DNA from: Branchiostoma floridae
Lineage: Eukaryota > Chordata > Leptocardii > Amphioxiformes > Branchiostomatidae
Assembly (NCBI RefSeq): GCF_000003815.2
Contig: NC_049980.1
Location: 144,981-208,980, forward strand
Direction of reading: 5' to 3'
DNA: 64,000 nt
The notes beneath the pieces are model-generated. The model saw only the letters and a program-made list of their open reading frames with translations. It did not search any database and was not told where the DNA came from. How positions within the stretch are numbered: position 1 is the stretch's first letter; each line of letters begins with the position of its first letter. This document shows, piece after piece, positions 38,472-49,335 of the stretch. The position numbers and the translations under genes are program-made.

Positions 38472-40044
38472 ATGAGCACAGACAAGCTTATGAACGGAGA
38501 CCTGACGCTTGGCAGGCCCGTGTATGCTGACCGGAGGTCCCGTTTGCGCCCGGCGGGGCTCCAGATCGCCTGCGCCGCGGCCGTCGTGCTGGCTGTCTCG
38601 GCGGCGCTGGTGGCGGTGCTGCTGCTGCAGAACTGGCAACTCAAGCAGCTGCTGTCGGCAAACGACGACAGGATTGTTGCGAACGACAAGAGGATTGTGC
38701 TTTTGGGAACGAAGCTTCAAGAGTGCAACAACCTGATCCTAGATCGCATCGCTTCGTTGGAGGTTCTGACTAAAGGCAACTCCAGAGAAGACAACAGCCG
38801 TCGTGTGGAGAGCACTGAGGTAGAAAATGTCAACACACTCATCTTCTTTTGATAAGTAATTACGATACTTTACTTGTGTAGTAAGGTGTGGTATGGTGAG
38901 CCTTCAACCAAATTGAACCTTTGTGATGTCTTGTACAAAAGTATGATTGAACGAAGTCAGCTGGGTGCACATTTTCTCCGTAAACCCAATAAAATACAGA
39001 CAGCCACATATTGTACTCTAACATTTACTTATTAGATCTAATTGAGTGAAATAATTGAACCGGTTCAACGTCAGACAGGGTCTTGTTTACAATTGGCATG
39101 TTGAGAAGAGACGATTGACAAGATCTGCTGATGGTTACAAATCTATGTTTTATGTCGCTCTATACTTCTATTCTAAAGATAACTGTTACCAGCCCTGTGC
39201 AAATCCTACATCTTTGCTCAAGATAATGAAACGGATTTAGGACGTTTTTGTTAGTAGATCAATGTTTATTAGAAGCCAATTAGCTATCATGGAAAGGCAA
39301 TACCTGGAAATAAACTGTGAGACGTAGCCAAACGACTACATACACATACATTAAGTATTGTTCAAGTAATTATTACCATGGAAAAGTAAAGTTTGCTAGT
39401 ATTGTGTAGTTAAAGTTTAGTAAAAGCTACTATTGTATACATGTAAATATAATATTTTGTATATTATAGTATAGTATAGTATAGTATATCATAGCATAGC
39501 ATAGCATAGCATAGCATTGCATAGTATAGTATAGCATAGTATATCACTGCATGGTAATAAAAGTACAGTACAGTGTGGAACAGTAAGTAATTTGATGTCT
39601 CTTCCAGTCGGCGGATGGTGCCTTCAGCCCCGATACTCTATCTGATTCCGGCATGCACCACAGGGCGAAGAGAGCCGCGAATAGCTTGACTCTGCCTTTC
39701 GGAGGTAAAGAGAAACTCGGCAAACAAACAAACATACAAACAAACAAACAAACATACAAACAGAATCTCTTCTGCTGAACATGGGAAAAAGCGTAACGAC
39801 TAGAGACCCGGTACCCCAAACCTACACCACTTATTCTCTATCCCAAGATTAAAGGCTATCTACTGCTCGAAAATCACGACTATAGCCAGACCATGTCCAG
39901 AATTCGAGATATCAAAACCCGAATGTCTGCTGCAGTACTTCAACAAGCCGCTAGGGGAACCCAAAGTCTTATAATTTTTTAAGGTCTCGTCGATACCCAC
40001 TCCAATACCAAATATCAGTACAATACATTCAGACCTACACACAC

Positions 40045-40086
<42 letters not shown>

Positions 40087-43000
40087 ACACACACAAACAT
40101 ATACACACATACAAACACGTTCACACAGACACGCAACGTTATCTTGATAGATAGATAGACAGATGAGCTGAATACTCACATCTGCTCGGAAATTAGCGTA
40201 CTAGCTCAGTTTCCACGCACGTCCTTATACAGGCTGTCCTCAGGGGCCACCTGGCAGAGACGGACCGGCAGGAACGAACGGCCAGTCCGGTAGAGACGGG
40301 CGCGATGGAGCGACTGGACCTCCGGGGCCTCCAGGCAAAGACGGACTCACAGGAGCGACAGGAACGAACGGTCGCGATGGGAGAGACGGGCGCGAGGGAC
40401 CGACTGGTCCTCCAGGGCCTCCCGGTCCACCTGGTCCGCCCGGCCACGATGATCCCGGGCAAATGAAAGGTACCTTTAAATGATCTGTCTTTCCAGCTTC
40501 GGCGAGCTCATGTGATCTCCAAGCTGATTTAGCTGATGACATAAGACAGTTATAAAAAGCCGGCCATTGTTTTATCTATTAGCCCCGATCTCTAAAGGGC
40601 ACTGCTTGACCGGTTTTTGATACTGTCTCATGCCACCAGTAAATCTACATAAAGATTAATTTGATGCAAATTGTAACTAGAGTTCCACGGGCAACTGATA
40701 CTTTGATAATTTCACCTGGATGATGTAAGGGGGCAAGCAAGTCTTATCTTAGAAAGGAAACGCTATTAAGACATTTCTTTGTCAATTATGCAAAATCCTT
40801 TCCAATTTGCATAATTTATGTTCAGTTGTATCAACCTTTGATTGAATTAAAAATATCAAAGTCCACATTCCAATTTACCACTATGGTATAATAGTATAAT
40901 AAATTATTCAAATGAGGACGTAATTTGCATAATCTATATCTGTCAATATTCCTCACTTTGTCATCTACATATGTAGCATGTTTGAAAGTTCTGTTATGGA
41001 ACGCAACAGATGTATAAGATTTCCTCGTTAATTGTGCAGATTACAATGTGGCTCCAAAATGTCATTACAAGGATTCAATAATGTCATAAATCACCTAAGC
41101 TATATGCAGGCTATAAGCATCACGAATATCAGTGCAACCATTTCTCTGTTATTCCCTCTGTTTAATTATCGAACAAAATCGACCCCTGCAACTCTGCAAA
41201 AGCTACTGAGAGGCCAAAAAGACATCATCTGAGACAAAAGCCTGTCTACTTTGTGATCTATCACAAAATTCCTGTTAATTCTATCATTTTTAGGGTGCCC
41301 ATACATTCCACTCATGCCTTACACATTTCCCAAAACTGAGAAGTTAAATATTAGCATTTTACCGGGTTGGTCGATTCTCACTTCGTCCATGTCCAAGAGA
41401 TGCTACCATATCATGGAGGTATATAATAATTGGTGTTGCCGAAATACGTCACCCGAGCACCGCCCAATATGTGAAGGGGCAGATTTTCAGTGACAAATAC
41501 AGCCGGTGCTCGGGCGATGTTGAAATTCGGCGAGCTCTGACCGATCTACAAATTTGACCGGCGTTCGCATGAATCGCAAAGCCAACTTCACGACATTCCA
41601 GATGGCATAAAGATTCAGCCAAAGTTAAGCTGAAGTTAAGCTGTCCACAACTTCCATTCTATGACACCACCAAAAATCCCTTGGCAAATAATAGCAATGT
41701 ATAATCTTTTATACCTCTCCAAATGCTTGTTGTTCGTAGCGTTTTATGGTATCGGAGATTTGATCGTGCGGCGAACACTTCCTGGTATTAGTGCGCGATG
41801 GCGGTAAAGCGTTTCGTCGCCTGATTACCCAGATCGTGCGTTCTATGTGCGTTTTGGCTGTTTTAGCGCCATCGGAGCTTGCGGAAAACGTATCGGATAA
41901 CTTTTCTTCCTTTTTACTCAGTATACAGAAGAAGTCTTGACCTTCATTGCCATATAAGTCATTATCCCAGGAAAATTCATTTTTGCCGTGTAGCGGCCTG
42001 TAAAGAATGGCCCCAAATTAGCAATTTTTGGGTGAAAATCTTATTTTTTGATGGTTTTTACCAAAAATTACATTTCTACAGAAAATGTCAAATGAGTCTG
42101 TCGGTCAGCGACAAAGCACCCTTTCTATCGGAACCATTTAATTGTCCGAAAAACGATGTTTTGAGAAGCGCTAGTGCTTTTCTCAGAGACAGTCAAATCG
42201 GCCCCGAATCGTAAAAAAAACTCCGAACCGAGACCAGAAGGCCATTCTAGAAGGTTCCGAATGAGGTTAGGACGTCAGTCTCCTCTTATTGCAAGCCGGA
42301 GATGCTTGACGGAGATAAAAAAAACTTAATTATGAGATCTCCTCGGAGAAAGAGAAGTGTCAGACGTGACACAGGTCAAGGGTTCTTTATCTCCTTCCCA
42401 CATTTTCTTGACAAATCTTGTCTGCCAAAGTTATTTGGAACTCCTCCAGATCCTCATTGCTTCAAATAGACGCTTGTTGTTCATGTGCAAAATATAGGTG
42501 AGGTTTGATTGCCACAATCCGGTTCAGATAGAAAGTGTATTAAACACTATATACAAGTCAACAGGGTTGCCCTCTCGGCTTACGACGTTGACTTCTAAGA
42601 GCGACATAACACATAATACATAGCACATAACTCTTGGCGTGAATTAAGCTTAATTACAGGGTCAGCAGATTTTTGTAGGGTTGGTTGGGTAACCCGGAAC
42701 ACAATCTTTTGTTTCCCTGTTCCGAATATGACATATAACGTACGTAACAAACGCGTGCGCTCTGGACATGTTTGAGGTGATCGATGTTAATGCCAAACTC
42801 TGCTGCCCTCCGTAGCTCTAGAGGACCGAGTAGGGAACCTTGAGGAACAGCTGGCCGAGGAGCGAACCATTCGGGAACGGCTGGAGGGAAAGATCAACGT
42901 CACCCAGGCTGACCTGACGCATGTGCAGAACACCACTGCCCAGCGGGGTGACTTGGCAGGAAAACTGAAGTCTGACTTGTGCCAAGCAACACCGAAACTG

Positions 43001-44461
43001 GGTAAGTTATTGTAGGGGAATCAGACTACTGTGAAATTTGTACAGTGATCAGTAAGTTCTTGGTCTCACCAAGAAATAAGATGTACAACAAATTTTACGG
43101 CATAATTATAAAGTGTAAAAAGCTAAGGCTTTTAAGAATGTCTTTCAATATCCAAACCATTATGATCATTATACTTCCTTGAAAGTTAGACAGGTAATAC
43201 GATAAGCAATTACGCAAGCAACTGGATATGTTTTCGGAAACGTTTCAGATATTAATTCATAGGTATAGTATATAAAACATGCTCTCCAACAAGATCTCTT
43301 CAGTGCCACTGACGAAACATATCTGAAACGTCTGACCGGTTTTAAAATCATATTCAGTTGCTTGAGTAATTGCTATTTGCCGTAGCGCATTATGATTATT
43401 ACTTTGCGGACAACACCCAGTTTCTATGTAGCAATTTGTGGTAACCTTCTGTAACCAGTCACTAACCTATGATTAACCAATCAGAACGTATCATGGATAA
43501 GAGAGGTGTAGATTGATGCAGCAGTGACTTGTTTCAACGCGTGCTATTGGTTCTGTCCAGGGAGACTCTTCCACCAGAGGCACCCGACGGGTCACTACAA
43601 ATACGACCTGGAAGAGGCAAAGCACGCATGCGCAGAGAAGAATGCGACCCTCGCCTCGTATCACCAACTGTACGAGGCTTGGCAGGACGGGCTTGATGTC
43701 TGCGCATGCGCCTGGCTGTCGGACGGGACTAGCCGTTATCCAACGCAGACGGCAAGGTTAGTAAACGCGATGCTCCACGCATGCGCGGTCGGAATAATAA
43801 GGTAAGCCTCAGCTCGGCGGCAATCAAATTTGGTGGCATCACCTTGAAGCTCTCATTCCTTTTCTGGCGCCACCTCAGAAGCGAGCCTAATAGTGTCCAG
43901 AATTCATACCTAAATTTTGTTTGCATGTTCGGGCATGCGTGCTTTGCACAATTGATTAGTTCCTTTGATGTGTTGTGAAAGAAACACGTTGTTCTCTTAG
44001 TCGGAAAGACATTTCTGTACAAGTCAAATAGATAAAGATATAACCATTCCTTGGTTATAGAAATGCATCTCTTCCAATGGAGACTCATCTTTGTTGGTAA
44101 AAAATACATAGTTACAAAGTTTGAGCAACTCTTTTATAGAACGAGAAAATACATTTCCCGAACTGGCATACTGTTATTGACATAATGTTCTAGAATATTA
44201 AGATATATAACGTTAACTAGATTGTTGATACTGTTATATAAGTTTAATTTGAATTGTTAGATAGTAGCATTGCATTTAGTGAAACCCCCAAGTTGCCATA
44301 CATTGTCCCTGCTACAATTGTCGTGCAAATATGAAGTTCTTCTCCTTCTTCAATAATATTCCCTCAGGTCTGGTTGTGGGAACAGGGTAGCCATCATTAA
44401 CTGCGGGAGCCACACCCCTAACGACGCCTGGTGCTTCCGGAAGATGCCCAGCTGCGACTGA
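38472..44461 (+). CDS. Gene D: membrane-anchored collagen, coiled-coil, Link-domain protein
   Basis: Six exons join in frame: 38472-38819, 39608-39704, 40233-40469, 42816-43001, 43561-43756, 44368-44461; 1158 nt, 385 residues. Phases are 0, 1, 1, 1, 2. Residues 30-52 form one membrane segment with no signal peptide ahead, so type II. Exon 2 contains RAKR (135-138), a furin-type site. Exon 3 is a collagen stretch of 23 Gly-X-Y triplets ending [15 protein letters not shown]. Exon 4 is coiled coil ([16 protein letters not shown]) with an N-V-T sequon. Exons 5 and 6 form a Link domain: [39 protein letters not shown], then CGNRV and NDAWCF. The plan resembles class A scavenger receptors and collectin-12, but with Link in place of SRCR or C-type lectin. 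A surface or shed pattern-binding or hyaluronan-binding role is inferred. Confidence 0.8.
39468..39545. repeat. ATAGT/ATAGC microsatellite
   Basis: Imperfect pentamer run in intron 1 of gene D. Other simple runs follow in the same introns: (CAAA)n at 39720-39772 and (CA)n at about 40038-40110. Confidence 0.9.
43200..43376. mobile_element. Foldback MITE, CAAGCAACTGGATATG arms
   Basis: The left arm AGCAATTACGCAAGCAACTG and the right arm CAGTTGCTTGAGTAATTGCT are complementary with one mismatch. The same insertion exists at 50860-51050 in the other arm, so it predates the inverted duplication. Confidence 0.8.
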
Positions 44462-44483
44462 TCAGCACGCACCACTTGTCTCC

Positions 44484-44647
44484 TAGAAGCCGTTTAATTG
44501 CACAGCCTTCGTGCGATTATCCGGCTGGTGCAATCATGTGAAGTTATCCAGCTGGACCGAATTGGTTTGGGATTTTGAAATTCCGTGTAGTTAACAAAAA
44601 TTGTGCGTTAATCCTTTGTTTAATTAACTGGCGTCTACTGTACTACA
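44484..44647. mobile_element. Short element with AGAAGCCGTTTAATTGCAC ends
   Basis: Left end AGAAGCCGTTTAATTGCAC, right end TTAATTAACTGGCGTCTACT. It is a deleted relative of the larger element at 54221-55061. The other arm has it at 49147-49312. Confidence 0.65.
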
Positions 44648-44650
44648 GAC

Positions 44651-45132
44651 TAGGGGTGGATACCGGTATGGTGAATCGGTATAATTTTTTTCTTCTTCTT
44701 TGACCTGTCCAGAAAAATCGGACCTGAAAAAGACAGTGATGTTGGACAATTAAAAAATAAACAGATTTTACCGGCAGGCGTTCACGTGTTTGGGGGTTTA
44801 CAGGACAAAGAAAATAACCAGAGCGCAGAGCAAAGTAAAGGGGAGTTGATAGTCATTTGTACCGATTTTCTACAGTCAAACTTGGTTTAAACAGAAGCAG
44901 ATACTGTTGTTTACATGAAGATACGATTTTAAAACGGCAATAGACGATGGCTACTCCACCAAACAGAATCCTTTGTTAGTGAATGGATCACTGTTTGGAG
45001 TATCACCCATTCACAAGTTTTCACGGATAATTATGTCCAGACCGGACCTGATCCTCTGGACCTAGCTGAAGCTGATCTTCTGGACCTGGACCGTACCTGA
45101 ACCTGAATTTTCTGAACCAGCACCCACCCCTA
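44651..45132. mobile_element. Non-autonomous DNA element, GGGTACCGGTA family (copy 3)
   Basis: Ends TAGGGGTGGATACCGG and CACCCACCCCTA. It is shared with the opposite arm (about 48750-49150). Confidence 0.65.
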
Positions 45133-45714
45133 CTGCAGACTCGTAGAGTCAATCTTTCAGTCTCTATCCTTTTGATCAACATAGTAGAATACAACGATAA
45201 CATTCATATGCATGAATTGCGTTGTTTATTACATGATATTGGACCATGTTGATTTGATTATATATATGGAAAACGTCATATCACAGGAACGCTTAAACTG
45301 ATGAGAGTGTGAAAAAATATTGTAATTCTATTAAATCTAACTGGCCAGTGAGGTTGAACTAAGCACACAGAGTATGATATACCAAACAATCATCGCCATT
45401 TCTGTTCTTTAACATCTTCTTCTTCAGAATTCACTGTCTTGGTATTCTATGACTTCAGTATCAGTTCTCCGATATTTTTTAGACTTAATACTTAAACGTT
45501 TGCAAATGCTTTTTCTGGCTAACAGTATGGTAGAACACGTTTTGGAAACGTTGTGGATGCAATTAGCCCTCGGGCAAGAATTTTCAATAAACTAATATTA
45601 TTAATCCAAGATTTATAATGGTACCGTCTGTATTTTGCTTTTTGCTCTGTAATTTTTGTAACGGTTGCTCAGAAAAGAAACAGCGGAAAGTGGCTAAGAA
45701 GAGTTACGATAGGA

Positions 45715-46270
45715 GAATGAATGAATGAATGACAGGTTTATTCGTTCAAAACAATAAAAACGTACAAGCTTCTGATAGCAGCCCAAGGGCTGAATTGGTG
45801 GGCTTGTTAACAGTTAAAAATGGCTTAAAAACTGTTCCAACTATATACATATGTACATCAATAATCACATCATTACGCAGACTTATTTACAAACTGGGAA
45901 GGTAGAAACACATAGTTCATACAATGTCGTCATTGAGTAGTGAGACCATATAGTATATTGGACTTTTCCTTAAACGAGAGGTGTTGGCTCTGGGGACCTG
46001 CAGTTTGTTGGCTGAACGTGTATTTCTGCCAGTAATCTCCTTACGACAGGGAGGGAACCAGTCCCTGTAGGTCGGGGATCTATACAGTGAACGAGCATAA
46101 GAACTGCATAGGTCATGACGTCTCTGAGACAGTGATGTGAGGGAGAGTTCAGTCAGTGCCGAGCTGTAGCAGGTATAGTTCTGTCCGAGGATTATCCTAC
46201 AAGCTCTCTTCTGCACTCTTTCAATTGACTTACATTCAGCAACAGAAGAGAAGGACAATATGGCAACCAC
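45715..46270 (-). pseudogene. 5'-truncated CR1/L2-like LINE, reverse transcriptase end
   Basis: The minus-strand frame (46270-45917) contains SIERVQKRACRIILGQNYTC and SLTSLSQRRHDLCSSYARSL, a typical C-terminal reverse transcriptase tail. It ends in a short tandem tail (TCATTCATTCAT on its own strand), as in CR1/L2 elements. Confidence 0.75.
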
Positions 46271-46273
46271 TGG

Positions 46274-46441
46274 TGGCGTCGAGCGTGGCGTAACTGGTAG
46301 AGCGTTCGGCTTGGAACCTATAGGTCCTGATTTCGATCCCCGCCATGCCCCCGACGTTGTGCCCTTTGGAAAGGCACTTTACACGACCTTCCCCACTTCA
46401 CTAGGAGTACAAATGGGTACCTGACTTTAGTCGGGGATGTA
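46274..46441 (+). mobile_element. tRNA-derived SINE fragment
   Basis: The tRNA-like head GAGCGTGGCGTAACTGGTAG has B-box-like TTCGATCCCC and a body with TGTGCCCTTTGGAAAGGCAC. It is truncated after about 165 bases and directly abuts the LINE end. Confidence 0.75.
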
Positions 46442-47758
46442 AAATGACTACATTTACCTTCTGTCTGTACCGTGTATGTGGCTTTCTTAATATAAGTTAC
46501 AAACTTGAGTGCAGTCCCACATTGTCCTCGTCTGTCCAACAGCAAATAAATAAACAACAAAAACATCAACCAAAAGATTATGCAATGATTGCATGTTCAC
46601 AATTTTGTTGACACATGTGAGCGTACCTTTCAAGTTTTTTTTTTTCAATAAGCCCTTTCTTTAACAAAAGCAACGTTCATTTCGAAGATTATATAAGCGT
46701 GGCTTTAAAGACCTCCTCCCACACAATCTGATTCTTAACACGTCACTCAAGATGTCAGATCTAAGAAAGCTGCAGACTAATAGCTTAAGTTAAGTCAGTG
46801 TTGTTGTTTTGTTTTTGTCACCGCCAACATTGACAAGGGGACGCGATAGTGAATCATAGGAGCCGATACAACTTGATTGGAAGAGGCGTTTATTTCATGA
46901 TGTTCACTCAAACACAGCCATGATAGAAGAGAGCGAAGAGGATCATGGGATCCCTGACAGTCAAGGCAGTGACGTCACTAACTCATTAACATAACCCAGT
47001 GGCGTGATTTCTCCTTATCTTCTTATTTCTCTCTTTCTCCTTTTTACAAAACTATCGTGTGCTAAAAACCAGGAAGATCAATAAATGCAATGTCTAAAAA
47101 ATCAGAGCCTGTTGTATACTTTTCGTAATCAATGGTATAAATACTATAAATCTGCAAGGTGTGCATTAATAATAGTGAAATCCATGAAATAACCCTCTTA
47201 GCAAAACTTGTGAAATCTAGATGTAATGAAAAGACAGACCTATTACAAGATTGTGAATACATTACGTACGAATGAAGGTAACAGTTGAACTGAAATAGAT
47301 TGTCAATGTTTTTCTGTGAGATGGCTAACAATAGTAACATAAAATGGGGACGAATACAATATCGATTATCTGCAGAAGAAAGAAAAAAATATACTGGTAG
47401 AAGCAGGGTTCTGTGTGGGCAAAGTTCGTGACTGGCAAAGTTCTGTGACTCTCTTGGCCGGTGGTGTTAACAGTTACAGTTCGGCGTGAGCGATGTTCTT
47501 CTTGGCTGGTGCATAAGTATGTGCCTCTTGGCTGGTATACAGTTCAGTGTAGATGATATTCGTCTGAGTAGGCACAGTTCAGCGGTGATCAGACGAAGTT
47601 TGTAGAGCGGAGTTCGTGGGGGAAAGTCCGTGGGCGGTCCGCGTCAAATCGGGTAGAACTTGTTAGAAGATGGTAAAGAACAGAAATGGCGATGATTGTT
47701 TGGTATATCATACTCTGTGTGTTTAGTTCAACTTCACTGGCCAGTTAACATCGACTAT

Positions 47759-47968
47759 CATAATTCCACCAGGTGGCATTATACCGCCACCTTAAAAAAC
47801 TTTAGTATAAAGGTCTTCCCAAGATTGTCTTGAACACCGAATGTTGAATATCTTAAATGTAATACAATTCAGATACAAAATGTATTTACGTGTTGAAGAC
47901 GATCTTGAGAAGTCCTCTATAACAACGTTTTTGGAGGTGGCGGTATAATGACACCTGGTGGAATTATA
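47759..47968. mobile_element. MITE with ATAATTCCACCAGGTG ends
   Basis: It begins ATAATTCCACCAGGTGGCAT and ends with CACCTGGTGGAATTAT; inner TATACCGCCACC / GGTGGCGGTATA also pair. It is absent from the left arm. Confidence 0.85.
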
Positions 47969-48124
47969 CGAATGTATGTTAGATTTAATAGAATTACAAT
48001 ATTTTTTCGCACTCTCATCAGATTTAGCGTTCCCGTGATAGGACGTTTTCCATATTATGAAATCAACATGGTCCAATATTATGTAATAAACAACGCAATT
48101 CATGCATATAAAGTATGTATCGTG

Positions 48125-48224
48125 NNNNNNNNNNNNNNNNNNNNNNNNNNNNNNNNNNNNNNNNNNNNNNNNNNNNNNNNNNNNNNNNNNNNNNNNNNNN
48201 NNNNNNNNNNNNNNNNNNNNNNNN
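48125..48224. other. Assembly gap (100 N)
   Basis: Exactly 100 N, a conventional unknown-length gap. The sequence after it (48225-48740) has no match in the left arm. Confidence 1.
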
Positions 48225-48740
48225 AGGTCCGCTTTTTCACACTCAAAGGTCCACTTTCTCATGCTCAAAGGTCCACTTTTTCATGTCCAAGATTTTTTTC
48301 AAAGGCATGACTGATTTGCCTTATTCACCGATAGACATTTCATTCAATCCTAGTGAGTCTATCAGCAAAATTTGCCCCCAGAAAGTGCAGGAAATGGCTT
48401 TTCAGAGGGTCCAGATTTCAAAATTTCCCCGGACCACCATTGCAACGCCTCCCGCCTTTGGTATCGGACATGGTGAAAATATGTCGGGGGAGTCGGCCTC
48501 AAAGACTTATGCCAAAAACCTTGTGTATTTTAAGAGAAATTCCATTTAACTTAGCCAGCGAATTTTGCCCGTCAAAATGCAGGAAATGGCGTTTCAGAGG
48601 GTTAGGATTTCAATTTTTCCCGGGGGAGCATGCCCCCGGACCCCCCTAGGCAGCTCACGCCTTCGGCGTGAGTCTCGCGCCTGCGGCGCTAGATGGTCCC
48701 ACAAGTACTAAAAAGAACCCCCCCAACCAAAATCCTAGCT
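48225..48740. repeat. Repeat-like block after the gap
   Basis: It contains two related segments with GCAGGAAATGGC and TTTCAGAGGGT, then GGGGGAGCATGCCCCCGGAC. It looks like the end of a dispersed repeat. No gene is recognised. Confidence 0.5.
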
Positions 48741-49335
48741 ACGGGCATGGGATCAGGTCCAGCCTGGACCTAATTATCCGTGAAAACTTGTGAATGTGCG
48801 ATACTCCAAACAATGGTCCATTTCACTACAAAGGACTCTGTTTGGTGTAGAATCCGAAGCCCATTGCCGTTTTGAAATCCTATCTTCATGTAAACAACAG
48901 TATCTGCTTCTGCTTTATACCAAATGTGACTGTATAAAATCGGTACAAAGGACTATCAACTCTAGTTTGCTTTGCTCTGGTTATTTTCTTGGACCCGTAA
49001 ACCCCAAAACATGTGAACGCCTGCCTGTAAAATCTGTTCATTTTTGAATTGTCCAACATCACTGTTTTTTTCAGGTCCGATTTTTGTGCACAGGTCAAAG
49101 AAGAAGAAAAAATTTTTATACCGATACACCATACCGGCATCTACCCCTAGTCTGTAGTACAGTAGACGCCAGTTAATTAAACAAATTAGCGCACAATTTC
49201 TGTTAACTACACGGAATTTCAAAATCCCAAACCAATACGGTCCAGCTGGATAACTTCACATGATTGCACCAGCCGGATAATTGCACGGAGGCTGTGCAAT
49301 TAAACGGCTTCTAGGAGACAAGTGGTGCGTGCTGA

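Larger units (their letters stand above)
42230..45420 (+). repeat. Inverted duplication, left arm
   Basis: It matches in reverse the region 47668-52215. Shared parts include the intron segment with GTGTCAGACGTGAC, the coiled-coil exon, a foldback element, both Link exons, the 3' flank with GCCGTTTAATTGCAC, the hAT-like element and the end segment GGTATATCATACTC/GAGTATGATATACC. The arms differ by insertions (a MITE at 47759-47968, the block at 48225-48740) and many substitutions. Confidence 0.85.
45421..47667. other. Spacer between the inverted arms
   Basis: It contains a 5'-truncated LINE (45715-46270), a SINE (46274-46441) and otherwise AT-rich sequence. No host gene is recognised. Confidence 0.5.

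Noticed and set aside
40193-40542. Proline/glycine-rich frames on the minus strand
   Set aside because: They are the antisense of the plus-strand collagen exon of gene D, which has proper splice sites and matching phases.
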